64,000 nt of DNA from NCBI RefSeq assembly GCF_023091745.1, contig NW_026291768.1:558001-622000 (forward strand), written 5' to 3'. Positions 36,381 to 50,000 of the stretch are shown here, piece after piece. The notes below the pieces were generated by a model. It was not told the DNA's origin. It saw only the letters and a list, made by a program, of their open reading frames with translations, and did no database searches. The translations under genes were made by a program, and so were the position numbers. Positions within the stretch are counted from its first letter, which is position 1, and every line of letters starts with the position of its first letter. This DNA is from Budorcas taxicolor. Its lineage: Eukaryota > Chordata > Mammalia > Artiodactyla > Bovidae.

Positions 36381-37194
36381 GTGAGGGATCCTTTACGTGC
36401 TTCTTCAGGAAAGAATTCCCGGCGTTCCGGTCGCATGTCAAGAGGAGGCCCTCTCAACAGGAACGGCGAGAGGAACTCCAGGGTCGTGCCACCATTCCAA
36501 AGTCCACCAGATGTCTCAGTCCATTCCAGAGGAACCTCTTTTCCCTTCACCGGCTCGTCTTTCACGCCGAGGATCGACTCACACCAAGGTGGCACGTGGC
36601 ACAGCCCTGTGGGAAAGCCTCGTGGGAAAGCCTCGAGGGAAAGCCTCGAGGGAAAGCCACAGATCCCTTGATCCACGTGACAGGAAGCGTGACCCTACTA
36701 CTGCAGCTTGGGAGGAAGCGCACGTGCATGCCCCCACTCGAGACGAGGCCTGACTCCCCTGGGGAGACTGAGAGGCACCCCAAGATCCATGTCAACACTG
36801 GAGAGGAATCCTCAGGTTCCGGCCCCGACTCCACACAAGGTCTTAGGCCCCGGCATCGATGGGAGAGGAATCCCGAGATGGCCCCTAGCACGTCGCATGG
36901 GGACTGGCCCTTCCTGAGGCCACCAGAGCGGGTCCCTGAGGTCCCCGTCGTAACTCGAGAACACCTGCCGCAACTCGAGAATATCCAGGAGGTTCTCCCA
37001 TGCAGGCGAGATGAGGCCCATTTCCGCAGAGGCTTCTCGGGGCTAATCACACCTCACCTCTGGAACGTCGAAAGGGTCCTTCCCACCCTTGGTGCAACTC
37101 AAGAAGTTTCCCGACATACCCGTCTCCACTCGAGAGGAAACACGAGGGTCCCGCCCACATCCAGAGGAGCCCCGTTTCCGCCTCGTAGCTCGAG
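36381..37194 (+). repeat. Chimeric monomer: B-type left, A-type right
   Basis: The unit starts as B (TTTACGTGCTTCTTCAGG), then switches near 36,500 within a damaged stretch reading ATTCCAAAGTCCACCAG, where both parents read CCAAGAGTCC. After that, from about 36,590, it follows A with GGCACGTGGCACAGCCCTGTGGG and a regular 13-bp tandem. The same scar is present in the unit starting at 40458 (about 40577), so the chimera arose once and was then carried in a copied five-mer. Confidence 0.8.
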
Positions 37195-40100
37195 GTGAGG
37201 GATCCTTTCCCTGCTTCGTCGGGAAAGAATTTCGGGCGTTCCCGTCGCATGTCAAGAGGAGGCCCTCTCAACAGGAACGGCGAGAGGAACTCCAGGGTCG
37301 TGCCACCATTCCAAGAGTCCCCCAGATGTCTCAGTCCATTCCAGAGGAACCTCTTTTCCCGTCACCGGCTCGTCTTTCACTCCGAGGATCGACTCACAAC
37401 AAGGTGGCACGTGGCACAGCCCTGTGGGAAAGCCTCGTGGGAAAGCCTCGAGGGAAAGCCTCGAGGGAAAGCCACAGATCCCTTGATCCACGTGACAGGA
37501 AGCGTGACCCTACTGCTGCAGCTCGGGAGGGAAGCGCACGTGCATGCCCCCACTCGAGACGAGGCCTGACTCCCCTGGGGAGACTGAGAGGCACCCCAAG
37601 ATCCATGTCAACACTGGAGAGGAATCCTCAGGTTCCGGCCCCGACTCCACACAAGGTCTTAGGCCCCGGCATCGATGGGAGAGGAATCCCGAGACGGCCC
37701 CTAGCACCTCGCATGGGGACTGGCCCTTCCTGAGGCCACCAGAGCGGGTCCCTGAGGTCCCCGTCGTAACTCGAGAAGACCTGCCGCAACTCGAGTATAT
37801 CCAGGAGGTTCTCCCCTGCAGGCGAGATGAGGCCCATTTCGGCAGAGGCTTCTCAGGGCTAATCACACCTCACCTCTGGAACATCGAAAGGTTCCTTCCC
37901 ACCCTTGGTACAACTCAAGAAGGTCCCCGACATACCCGTCTCCACTCGAGAGGAAACACGAGGGTCCCGCCCACATCCAGAGGAGCCCCGTTTCCGCCTC
38001 GTAGCTCGAGGTGAGGGATCCTTTACGTGCTTCCTCAGGAAAGAATTCCCGGCGTTCCCGTCGCAACTCAAGAGGAGGCCCTCTCAACAGGAACGGCGAG
38101 AGGAACTCCAGGGTCGTGCCACCATTCCAAGAGTCCTGCAGATGTCTCAGTCCATTCCAGAGGAACCTCTTTTCCCTTCACCGTCTCGTCTTTCACGCTG
38201 AGGATCGACTCACACCAACGTGGCTCTTGGCATAGCCCTTTGGGAAAGCCTCGTTTGAAAGCCTCGAGGGAAAGCCTAGAGAGAAGGACACAGATCCCTT
38301 GATCCACGTGACAGGAAGCGTGACCCTACTGCTGCAGCTCGGGAGGGAAGCGCACGTGCATGCCCCCACTCGAGACGAGGCCTGACTCCCCTGGGGAGAC
38401 TCAGAGGCACCCAAAGATCCATGTCAACACTGGAGAGGAATGCTCAGGTTCCCGCCCCGACTCCACACAAGGACTTAGGCCCCGGCATCGACGGGACAGG
38501 AATCCCGAGAAGGTCCCTAGCAACTCGCATGGGGTCTGGCCCTTCCTGAGGCCACCAGAGCGGGTCCCTGAGGTCCCCGTCGTAACTCGAGAAGACCTGC
38601 CGCAACTCGAGAATATCCAGGAGGTTCTCCCCTGCAGGCGAGATGAGGCCCATTTCCGCAGAGGCTTCTCGGAGCTAATCACACCTCACCTCTGGAACGT
38701 CGAAAGGTTCCTTCCCACTCTTGGTACAACTCAAGAAGTTCCCCGACTTACCTCTCTCCACTCGAGAGTAAACACGAGGGTCCCGCCCACATCCAGAGGA
38801 GCCCCGTTTCCGCCTCGTAGCTCGAGGTGACGGATCCTTTAACTGCTTCGTCGGGAAAGAATTCCCGGCGTTCCCGTCCCATCTCAAGAGGAGGCCCTCT
38901 CAACAGGAACGGCGAGAGGAACTCCAAGGTCGTGCCACCATTCCAAGAGTCCCCCAGATGTCTCAGTCCATTCCAGAGGAACCTCTTTTCCCTTCACCGG
39001 CTCTTCTTTCACGCCGAGGATCGACTCACACCAAGGTGGCACTTGGCATAGCCCTGTGGGAAAGCCTCGTGGGAAAGCCTCGAGGGAAAGCCTCCAGGGA
39101 AAGCCACAGATACCTTGATCCACGTGACAGGAAGCGTGACCCTACTGCTGCAGCTCGGGAGGAAAGCGCACGTGCATGCCCACACTCGAGACGAAGCCTG
39201 ACTCCCCTGGGGAGACTGAGAGGCACCCCAAGATCCATGTCAACACTGGAGAGGAATGCTCAGGTTCGGCCCCGACTCCACACAAGGTCTTAGGCCCCGT
39301 CATTGACGGGAGAGGAATCCCGAGATGGCCCCTAGCACCTCGCATGGGGACTGGCCCTTCCTGAGGCCACCAGAGCGGATCCCTGAGGTCCCCGTCGTAA
39401 CTCGAGAAGACCTGCCGCAACTCGAGAATATCCAGGAGGTTCTCCCCTGCAGGCGAGATGAGGCCCATTTCCGCAGAGGCTTCTCGGAGCTAATCACACC
39501 TCACATCTGGAACGTCAAAAGGGTCCTTCACACCCTTGGTGCAACTCAAGAAGTTCCCCGACATACCCGTCTCCACTCGAGAGGAAACACGAGGGTCCCG
39601 CCCACATCCAGAGGAGCCCCGTTTCCGCCTCGTAGCTCGAGATGAGGGATCCTTTCTCTGCTTCGTCGGGAAAGCATTCCCGGCATTCCCGTCCCATCTC
39701 AAGAGGAGGCCCTCTCAACAGGAACGGCGAGAGGAACTCCAGGGTCCTGCCACCGTTCCAAGAGTCCCCCAGATGTCTCAGTCCATTCCAGAGGAACCTG
39801 TTTTCCCGTCACCGGCTCGTCTTTCACTCAGAGGATCGACTCACAACAAGGTGGCACGTGGCACAGCCCTGTGGGAAAGCCTCGTGGGAAAGCCTCGAGG
39901 GAAAGCCTCGAGGGAAAGCCACAGATCCCTTGATCCACGTGACAGGAAGCGTGACCCTACTGCTGCAGCTCGGGAGGGAAGCGCACGTGCATGCCCCCAC
40001 TCGAGACGAGGCCTGACTCCCCTGGGGAGACTGAGAGGCACCCCAAGATCCATGTCAACACTGGAGAGGAATCCTCAGGTTCCGGCCCCGACTCCACACA

Positions 40101-40457
40101 AGGTCTTAGGCCCCGGCATCGATGGGAGAGGAATCCCGAGACGGCCCCTAGCACCTCGCATGGGGACTGGCCCTTCCTGAGGCCACCAGAGCGGGTCCCT
40201 GAGGTCCCCGTCGTAACACGAGAAGACCTGCCGCAACTCGAGTATATCCAGGAGGTTCTCCCCTGCAGGCGAGATGAGGCCCATTTCGGCAGAGGCTTCT
40301 CAGGGCTAATCACACCTCACCTCTGGAACATCGAAAGGTTCCTTCCCACCCTTGGTACAACTCAAGAAGGTCCCCGACATACCCGTCTCCACTCGAGAGG
40401 AAACACGAGGGTCCGGCCCACATCCAGAGGAGCCCCGTTTCCGCCTCGTAGCTCGAG
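36381..40457 (+). repeat. HOR block III, copy 3: B/A chimera-C-B2-F-A (4,077 bp)
   Basis: Monomers start at 36381 (B/A chimera), 37195 (C), 38011 (B2), 38827 (F) and 39642 (A). Compared with copies 1 and 2, the first monomer is chimeric and the second is C rather than A; the last three positions are unchanged. A two-monomer replacement inside an otherwise intact five-mer points to non-allelic exchange that kept the register. Confidence 0.88.
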
Positions 40458-42470
40458 GTGAGGGATCCTTTACGTGCTTCTTCAGGAAAGAATTCCCGGC
40501 GTTCCGGTCGCATGTCAAGAGGAGGCCCTCTCAACAGGAACGGCGAGAGGAACTCCAGGGTCGTGCCACCATTCCAAAGTCCACCAGATGTCTCAGTCCA
40601 TTCCAGAGGAACCTCTTTTCCCTTCACCGGCTCGTCTTTCACGCCGAGGATCGACTCACACCAAGGTGGCACGTGGCACAGCCCTGTGGGAAAGCCTCGT
40701 GGGAAAGCCTCGAGGGAAAGCCTCGAGGGAAAGCCACAGATCCCTTGATCCACGTGACAGGAAGCGTGACCCTACTACTGCAGCTTGGGAGGAAGCGCAC
40801 GTGCATGCCCCCACTCGAGACGAGGCCTGACTCCCCTGGGGAGACTGAGAGGCACCCCAAGATCCATGTCAACACTGGAGAGGAATCCTCAGGTTCCGGC
40901 CCCGACTCCACACAAGGTCTTAGGCCCCGGCATCGATGGGAGAGGAATCCCGAGATGGCCCCTAGCACGTCGCATGGGGACTGGCCCTTCCTGAGGCCAC
41001 CAGAGCGGGTCCCTGAGGTCCCCGTCGTAACTCGAGAACACCTGCCGCAACTCGAGAATATCCAGGAGGTTCTCCCATGCAGGCGAGATGAGGCCCATTT
41101 CCGCAGAGGCTTCTCGGGGCTAATCACACCTCACCTCTGGAACGTCGAAAGGGTCCTTCCCACCCTTGGTGCAACTCAAGAAGTTTCCCGACATACCCGT
41201 CTCCACTCGAGAGGAAACACGAGGGTCCCGCCCACATCCAGAGGAGCACCGTTTCCGCCTCGTAGCTCGAGGTGAGGGATCCTTTCCCTGCTTTGTCGGG
41301 AAAGAATTTCGGGCGTTTCCGTCGCATGTCAAGAGGAGGCCCTCTCAACAGGAACGGCGAGAGGAACTCCAGGGTCGTGCCACCATTCCAAGAGTCCCCC
41401 AGATGTCTCAGTCCATTCCAGAGGAACCTCTTTTCCCGTCACCGGCTCGTCTTTCACTCCGAGGATCGACTCACAACAAGGTGGCACGTGGCACAGCCCT
41501 GTGGGAAAGCCTCGTGGGAAAGCCTCGAGGGAAAGCCTCGAGGGAAAGCCACAGATCCCTTGATCCACGTGACAGGAAGCGTGACCCTACTGCTGCAGCT
41601 CGGGAGGGAAGCGCACGTGCATGCCCCCACTCGAGACGAGGCCTGACTCCCCTGGGGAGACTGAGAGGCACCCCAAGATCCATGTCAACACTGGAGAGGA
41701 ATCCTCAGGTTCCGGCCCCGACTCCACACAAGGTCTTAGGCCCCGGCATCGATGGGAGAGGAATCCCGAGACGGCCCCTAGCACCTCGCATGGGGACTGG
41801 CCCTTCCTGAGGCCACCAGAGCGGGTCCCTGAGGTCCCCGTCGTAACTCGAGAAGACCTGCCGCAACTCGAGTATATCCAGGAGGTTCTCCCCTGCAGGC
41901 GAGATGAGGCCCATTTCGGCAGAGGCTTCTCAGGGCTAATCACACCTCACCTCTGGAACATCGAAAGGTTCCTTCCCACCCTTGGTACAACTCAAGAAGG
42001 TCCCCGACATACCCGTCTCCACTCGAGAGGAAACACTAGGGTCCGGCCCACATCCAGAGGAGCCCCGTTTCCGCCTCGTAGCTCGAGGTGAGGGATCCTT
42101 TACGTGCTTCTTCAGGAAAGAATTCCCGGCGTTCCGGTCGCATCTCAAGAGGAGGCCCTCTCAACAGGAACGGCGAGAGGAACTCCAGGGTCGTGCCACC
42201 ATTCCAAGAGTCCTCCAGATGTCTCAGTCCATTCCAGAGGAACCTCTTTTCCCTTCACCGGCTCGTCTTTCACGCCGAGGATCGACTCACACCAACGTGG
42301 CTCTTGGCATAGCCCTTTGGGAAAGCCTCGTTTGAAAGCCTCGAGGGAAAGCCTCGAGAGAAGGACACAGATTCCTTGATCCACGTGACAGGAAGTGTGA
42401 CCCTAGTGCTGCAGCTCGGGAGGGAAGCGCACGTGCATGCCCCCACTCGAGACGAAGCCTGATTCCCCTG
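40458..42470 (+). repeat. HOR block III, copy 4 (truncated): B/A chimera-C-B1
   Basis: Monomers start at 40458 (B/A chimera), 41272 (C) and 42088. The third is B1 (GAGTCCTCCAGATG) instead of B2 and is followed by an A unit at 42904 rather than F, so the five-mer register is lost here. The C unit carries private changes (CTTTGTCGGG and GGGCGTTTCC near 41291-41320). Confidence 0.82.
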
Positions 42471-44069
42471 GGGAGACTCAGAGGCACCCCAAAATCCATG
42501 TCAACACTGGAGAGGAATGCTCAGGTTCCGGCCCCGACTCCACATAAGGTCTAAGGCCCCGGGATCGACGGGAGAGGAATCCCGAGATGGCCCCTAGCAA
42601 CTCGCATGGGGACTGGCCCTTCCTGAGGCCACCAGAGCGGGTCATTGAGGTTCCCGGCGTAACTCGAGAACACCTGCCGCAACTCGAGAATATCCAGGAG
42701 GTTCTCCCCTGCAGGCGAGATGAGGCCCATTTCCGCAGAGGCTTCTCGGAGCTAATCACACCTCACCTCTGGAACGTCAAAAGGGTCCTTCACACCCTTG
42801 GTGCAACTCAAGAAGTTCCCCGACATACCGGTCTCCACTCGAGAGGAAACACGAGGGTCCCGCCCACATCCAGAGGAGCCCCGTTTCCGCCTCGTAGCTC
42901 GAGATGAGGGATCCTTTCTCTGCTTCGTCGGGAAAGCATTCCCGGCATTCCCGTCGCATCTCAAGGGGAGGCCCTCTCAACAGGAACGGCGAGAGGAACT
43001 CCAGGGTCCTGCCACCGTTCCAAGAGTCCCCCAGATGTCTCAGTCCATTCCAGAGGAACCTCTTTTCCCGTCACCGGCTCGTCTTTCACTCCGAGGATCG
43101 ACTCACACCAAGGTGGCACGTGGCACAGCCCTGTGGGAAAGCCTCGTGGGAAAGCCTCGAGGGAAAGCCTCGAGGGAAAGCCACAGATCCCTTGATCCAC
43201 GTGACAGGAAGCGTGACCCTACTGCTGCAGCTCGGGAGGGAAGCGAACGTGCATGCCCCCACTCGAGACGAGGCCTGACTCCCCTGGGGAGACTGAGAGG
43301 CCCCCCAAGATCCATGTCAACACTGGAGAGGAATGCTCAGGTTCCGACCCCGACTCCACACAAGGTCTTAGGCCCCGGCATCGATGGGAGGGGAATCCCG
43401 AGATGGCACCTAGCAACTCGCATGGGGAATGGCCCTTCCTGAGGCCACCAGAGCGGGTCCTTGAGGTCCCCGTCGTAACTCGAGAAGACCTGCCGCAACT
43501 CGAGAATATCCAGGAGGTTCTCCCCTGCAGGCGAGATGAGGCCCATTTCCGCAGAGGCTTCTCGGGGCTAATCACACCTCACCTCTGGAACGTCGAAAGG
43601 TTCCTTCCCACACTTGGTGCAACTCAAGAAATTCCCCGACATACCCGTCTCCACTCGAGTGGAAACACGCGGGTCCCGCCTACATCCAGAGGAGCCCCGT
43701 TTCCGCCTCGTAGCTCGAGGTGAGGGATCCTTTCCCTGCTTCATCGGGAAAGAATTCCCGGCGTTCCCGTCGCATCTCAAGAGGAGGCCCTCTCAACAGG
43801 AACGGCGAGAGGAACTCCAGGGCCGTGCCACCATTCCAAGAGTCCCCCAGATGTCTCAGTCCATTCCGGAGGAACCTCTTTTCCCGTCACCGGCTCATCT
43901 TTCACGCCGAGGATCGACTCACACCAACGTGGCTCTTGGCAAAGCCCTTTGGGAAAGCCTCGTTTGAAAGCCTCGAGGGAAAGCCTCGAGAGAAAGACAC
44001 AGATCCCTTGATCCACGTGACAGGAAGCGTGACCCTACTGCTGCAGCTCGGGAGGGAAGCGCACGTGCA
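42471..44069 (+). repeat. Junction segment: A then I monomer
   Basis: Monomers start at 42904 (A) and 43720 (I). The A unit is close to that at 22516, sharing CATACCGGTCTCC and CTCAAGGGGAGG, while type I appears again at 54307 and 55939. I units combine CCATTCCGGAGG, an A-like CCCGTCACCGGCTC and B-like CACCAACGTGGCTCTTGGCAAAGCCC, and can be seen as an older mixture. Near 43301 AGAGGCCCCCCAAG replaces AGAGGCACCCCAAG. Confidence 0.7.
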
Positions 44070-47000
44070 TGCCCCCACTCGAGACGAAGCCTGACTCCCC
44101 TGGGGAGCCTGAGAGGCACCCCAAGATCCATGTCAACACTGGAGAGGAATGCTCAGGTTCGGCCCCGACTCCACATAAGGTCTTAGGCCCCGTCATCGAC
44201 GGGAGAGGAATCCCGAGATGGCCCCTAGCACCTCGCATGGGGACTGGCCCTTCCTGAGGCCACAAGAGCGGGTCCCTGAGGTCCCCGTCGTAACTCGAGA
44301 AGACCTGCCGCAACTCGAGAATATCCAGGAGGTTCTCCTCTGCAGGCGAGATGAGGCCCATTTCCGCAGAGGCTTCTTTGGGCTAATCACACCTCACCTC
44401 TGGAACGTCGAAAGGGTCCTTCACACCCTTGGTGCAACTCAAGAAGTTCCCCGACATACCCGTCTCCACTCGAGAGGAAACACGAGGGTCCCGCCCACAT
44501 CCAGAGGAGCCCCGTTTCCGCCTCGTAGCTCGAGGTGAGGGATCCTTTCCCTGCTTCGTCGGGAAAGAGTTCCAGGCGTTCCCGTCGCATCTCAAGAGGA
44601 GGCCCTCTCAACAGGAACGGCGAGAGGAACTGCAGGGTCGTGCCACCATTCCAAGAGTCCCCCAGATGTCTCAGTCCATTCCAGAGGAACCCCTTTTCCC
44701 TTCACCTGCTCGTCTTTCACGCCGAGGATCGACTCACACCAAGGTGTCACTTGGCACAGCCCTGTGGGAAAGCCTCGTGTGAAAGCCTCGAGGGAAAGCC
44801 TCGAGGGAAAGCCACAGATCCCGTGATCCACGTGACAGGAAGCGTGACCCCACTGCTGCAGCTCGGGAGGGAAGCGTACGTGCATGCCCATACTCGAGAC
44901 GAGGCCTGACTCCCCTGGGGAGACTCTGAGGCACCCCAAGATCCATGTCAACACTGGAGAGGAATCCTCAGGTTACGGCCCCGACTCCACACGAGGTCTT
45001 AGGCCCCGGCATCGATGGGAGCGGAATCCCGAGTTGGCGCCTAGAAAGGCGCATGGGGACTGGCCCTTCCTGAGGCCTCCAGAGTGGGTCCCTGAGGTCC
45101 CCGTCGTAACTCGAGAACACCTGCCGCAACTCGAGAATATCCAGGAGGTTCTCCCATGCAGGCGAGATGAGGCCCATTTCCCCAGAGGCTTCTCCGGGCT
45201 AATCACACCTCACCTCTGGAACGTCGAAAGGGTCCTTCACACCCTTGGTGCAACTCAAGAAGTTCCCCGACGTACCCGTCTTCACTCGAGAGGAAACACG
45301 AGGGTCCCGCCCACATCCAGAGGAGCCGGGTTTCTGCCTCGTAGCTCGAGGTGAGGGATCCTTTCCCTGCTTCGTCGGGAAAGAATTCCGGGCGTTCCCG
45401 TCCCATCTCAAGAGGAGGCCCTCTCAACAGGAACGGCGAGAGGAACTCCAGGGTCGTGCCACCATTCCAAGAGTCCCCCAGATGTCTCAGTCCATTCCAG
45501 AGGAAACTCTTTTCCCGTCACCGGCTCGTCTTTCACTCCGAGGATCGACTCACACCAAGGTGGCACGTGGCACAGCCCTGTGGGAAAGCCTCGTGGGAAA
45601 GCCTCGAGGGAAACCCTCGAGGGAAAACCACAGATCCCTTGATCCACGTGACAGGAAGCGTGACCCTACTGCTGCAGCACGGGAGGGAAGCGCACGTGCA
45701 TGCCCCCACTCGAGACGAAGCCTGACTCCCCTGGGGAGACTGAGAGGCACCCCAAGATCCATGTCAACACTGGAGAGGAATGCTCAGGTTCGGCCCCGAC
45801 TCCACATAAGGTCTTAGGCCCCGTCATCGACGGGAGAGGAATCCCGAGATGGCCCCTAGCACCTCGCATGGGGACTGGCCCTTTCTGAGGCCACCAGAGT
45901 GGGTCCCTGAGGTCCCCGTCGTAACTCGAGAAGACCTGCCACAACTCCAGAATATCCAGGAGGTTCTCCCCTGCAGGCGAGATGAGGCCCATTTCCGCAG
46001 AGGCTTCTCGGAGCCAATCACACCTCACCTCTGGAACGTCGAAAGGGTCTTTCACACCCTTGGTGCAACTCAAGAAGTTCCCCGACATACCCGTCTCCAC
46101 TCGAGAGGAAACACGAGGGTCCCGCCCACATCCAGAGGAGCCCCGTTTCCGCCTCGTAGCTCGAGGTGATGGATCCTTTCCCTGCTTCGTCGGGAAAGAA
46201 TTCCCGGCATTCCCGTCGCATCTCAAGAGGAGGCCCTCTAAAGAGGAACGGCGAGAGGAACTCCAGGGTCGTGCCACCATTCCAAGAGTCCCCCAGATGT
46301 CTCAGTCCATTCCAGAGGAACCTCTTTTCCCTTCACCGGCTCGTCTTTCACACCGAGGATCGACTCACACCAAGGTGGCACGTGGCACAGCCCTGTGGGA
46401 AAGCCTCGTGGGAAAGCCTCGAGGGAAAGCCTCGAGGGAAAGCCACAGATCCCTTGATCCACGTGACAGGAAGCGTGACCCTACTGCTGCAGCTCGGGAG
46501 GGAAGCGCACGTGCATGCCCCCACTCGAGACGAGGCCTGACTCCCCTGGGGAGACTGAGAGGCACCCCAAGATCCATGTCAACACTGGAGAGGAATCCTC
46601 AGGTTCCGGCCGCGATTCCACACAAGGAATTAGGCCCCGGCATCGATGGGAGAGGAATCCCGATAAGATCCCTAACAACTCGCATGGGGTTTAGCCCTTC
46701 CTGAGGCCACCAGAGCGGGTCCCTGAGGTCCCCGTCGTAACTCGAGAAGACCTGGCGCAACTCGAGAATATCCAGGAGGTTCTCCCCTGCAGGCGAAATG
46801 AGGCCCGTTTCGCAGAGGCTTCTCGGGGCTAATCACACCTCACCTCTGGAACGTCGAAAGGTCCATTCCCAACCTTGGTACAACTCAAGAAGTTCCCCGA
46901 CTTACCCGTCTCCACTCGAGAGTAAACACGAGGGTCCCGCCCACATCCAGAGGAGCCCCGTTTCCGCCTCGTAGCTCGAGGTTGCGGATCCTTTCCCTGC

Positions 47001-50000
47001 TTCGTCGGGAAAGAATTCCCGGCGTTCCTGTCGCATCTCAAAAGGAGGCCCTCTCAACAGGAACGGCGAGAGGAACTCCAGGGTCGTGCCACCATTCCAA
47101 GAGTCCCCCAGATGTCTCAGTCCATTCCAGAGGAACCTCTTTTCCCTTCAATGGCTCGTCTTTCATGCCGAGGATCGACTCACACCAAGGTGGCACTTGG
47201 AATAGCCCTGTGGGAAAGCCTCGTGGGAAAGCCTCGAGGGAAAGCCTCCAGGGAAAGCCACAGATCCCTTGATCCACGTGACAGGAAGCGTGACCCTACT
47301 GCTGCAGCTCGGGAGGAAAGCGCACGTGCATGCCCCCACTCGAGACGAAGCCTGACTCCCCTGGGGAGACTGAGAGGCACCCCAAGATCCATGTCAACAC
47401 TGGAGAGGAATGCTCAGGTTCGGCCCCGACTCCACACAAGGTCTTAGGCCCCGTCATTGATGGGAGAGGAATCCCGAGATGGCCCCTAGCACCTCGCATG
47501 GGGACTGGCCCTTTCTGAGGCCACCAGAGTGGGTCCCTGAGGTCCCCGTCGTAACTCGAGAAGACCTGCCGCAACTCCAGAATATCCAGGAGGTTCTCCC
47601 CTGCAGGCGAGATGAGGCCCATTTCCGCAGAGGCTTCTCGGAGCCAATCACACCTCACCTCTGGAACGTCGAAAGGGTCTTTCACACCCTTGGTGCAACT
47701 CAAGAAGTTCCCCGACATACCCGTCTCCACTCGAGAGGAAACACGAGGGTCCCGCCCACATCCAGAGGAGCCCCGTTTCCGCGTCGTAGCTCGAGGTGAT
47801 GGATCCTTTCCCTGCTTCGTCGGGAAAGAATTCCCAGCGTTCCCGTCGCATCTCAAGAGGAGGCCCTCTAAAAAGGAACGGCGAGAGGAACTCCAGGGTC
47901 GTGCCACCATTCCAAGAGTCCCCCAGATGTCTCAGTCCATTCCAGAGGAACCTCTTTTCCCTTCACCGGCTCGTCTTTCACACCGAGGATCGACTCACAC
48001 CAAGGTGGCACGTGGCACAGCCCTGTGGGAAAGCCTCGTGGGAAAGCCTCGAGGGAAAGCCTCGAGGGAAAGCCACAGATCCCTTGATCCACGTGACAGG
48101 AAGCGTGACCCTACTGCTGCAGCTCGGGAGGGAAGCGCACGTGCATGCCCCCACTCGAGACGAGGCCTGACTCCCCTGGGGAGACTGAGAGGCACCCCAA
48201 GATCCATGTCAACACTGGAGAGGAATCCTCAGGTTCGGCCCCGACTCCACATAAGGTCTTAGGCCCCGTCATCGACGGGAGAGGAATCCCGAGATGGCCC
48301 CTAGCACCTCGCATGGGGACTGGCCCTTTCTGAGGCCACCAGAGCGGGTCCCTGAGGTCCCTGTCGTAACTCGAGAAGACCTGCCGCAACTCCAGAATAT
48401 CCAGGAGGTTCTCCCCTGCAGGCGAGATGAGGCCCATTTCCGCAGAGGCTTCTCGGGGCTAATCACACCTCACCTCTGGAACGTCGAAAGGGTCCTTCAC
48501 ACCCTTGGTGCAACTCAAGAAGTTTCCCGACATACCCGTCTCCACTCGAGAGGAAACACGAGGGGTCCGCCCACATCCAGAGGAGCCCCATTTCTGCCTC
48601 GTAGCTCGAGGTGAGGGATCCTTTCCCTCCTTCGTCGGGAAAGAATTCAGGGCGTTCCCGTCGAATCTCAAGAGGAGGCCCTCTCAACAGGAACGGCGAG
48701 AGGAACTCCAGGGTCCTGCCACCATTCCAAGAGTCCCCGAGGTGTCTCAGTCCATTCCAGAGGAACCTCTTTTCCCGTCACCGGCTCGTCTTTCACTCCG
48801 AGGATCGACTCACACCAAGGTGCCACGTGGCACAGACCTGTGGGAAAGCCTCGTGGGAAAGCCTCGAGGGAAAGCCTCGAGGGAAAGCCACAGATCCCTT
48901 GATCCACGTGACAGGAAGCGTGACCCTACTGCTGCAGCTCGGGAGGGAAGCGCACGTGCATGCCCCCACTCGAAACGAAGCCTGACTCCCCTGGGGAGAC
49001 TGAGAGGCACCCCAAGATCCATGTCAACACTGGAGAGGAATCCTCAGGTTCCGGCCGCGACTCCACACAAGGAATTAGGCCCCGGCATCGATGGGAGAGG
49101 ATCCCGATAAGATCCCTAACAACTCGCATGGGGTTTGGCCCTTCCTGAGGCCACCAGAGCGGGTCCCTGAGGTCCCCGTCGTAACTCGAGAAGACCTGGC
49201 GCAACTCGAGAATATCCAGGAGGTTCTCCCCTGCAGGCGAAATGAGGCCCATTTCGCAGAGGCTTCTCGGGGCTAATCACACATCACCTCTGGAACGTCG
49301 AAAGGTCCCTTCCCACCCTTGGTACAGCTCAAGAAGTTCCCCGACTTACCCGTATCCACTCGAGAGTAAACACGAGGGTCCCGCCCACATCCAGAGGAGC
49401 CCCGTTTCCGCCTCGTAGCTCGAGGTTGCGGATCCTTTCCCTGCTTCGTCGGAAAAGAATTCCCGGCGTTCCTGTCGCATCTCAAAAGGAGGCCCTCTCA
49501 ACAGGAACGGCGAGAGGAACTCCAGGGTCGTGCCACCATTCCAAGAGTCCCCCAGATGTCTAAGTCCATTCCAGAGGAACCTCTTTTCCCTTCAATGGCT
49601 CGTCTTTCATGCCGAGGATCGACTCACACCAAGGTGGCACTTGGCATAGCCCTGTGGGAAAGCCTCGTGGGAAAGCCTCGAGGGAAAGCCTCCAGGGAAA
49701 GCCACAGATCCCTTGATCCACGTGACAGGAAGCGTGACCCTACTGCTGCAGCTCGGGAGGAAAGCGCACGTGCATGCCCCCACTCGAGACGAAGCCTGAC
49801 TCCCCTGGGGAGACTGAGAGGCACCCCAAGATCCATGTCAACACTGGAGAGGAATGCTCAGGTTCGGCCCCGACTCCACACAAGGTCTTAGGCCCCGTCA
49901 TTGACGGGAGAGGAATCCCGAGATGGCCCCTAGCACCTCGCATGGGGACTGGCCCTTCCTGAGGCCACCAGAGCGGGTCCCTGAGGTCCCCGTCGTAACT

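Noticed and set aside
36275..37198. 307-codon open frame repeated at 40352-41275
   Set aside because: It joins two frames through the one-base scar of the B/A chimeric monomer and has Arg/Pro/Ser-rich low-complexity composition. No protein family is recognisable.
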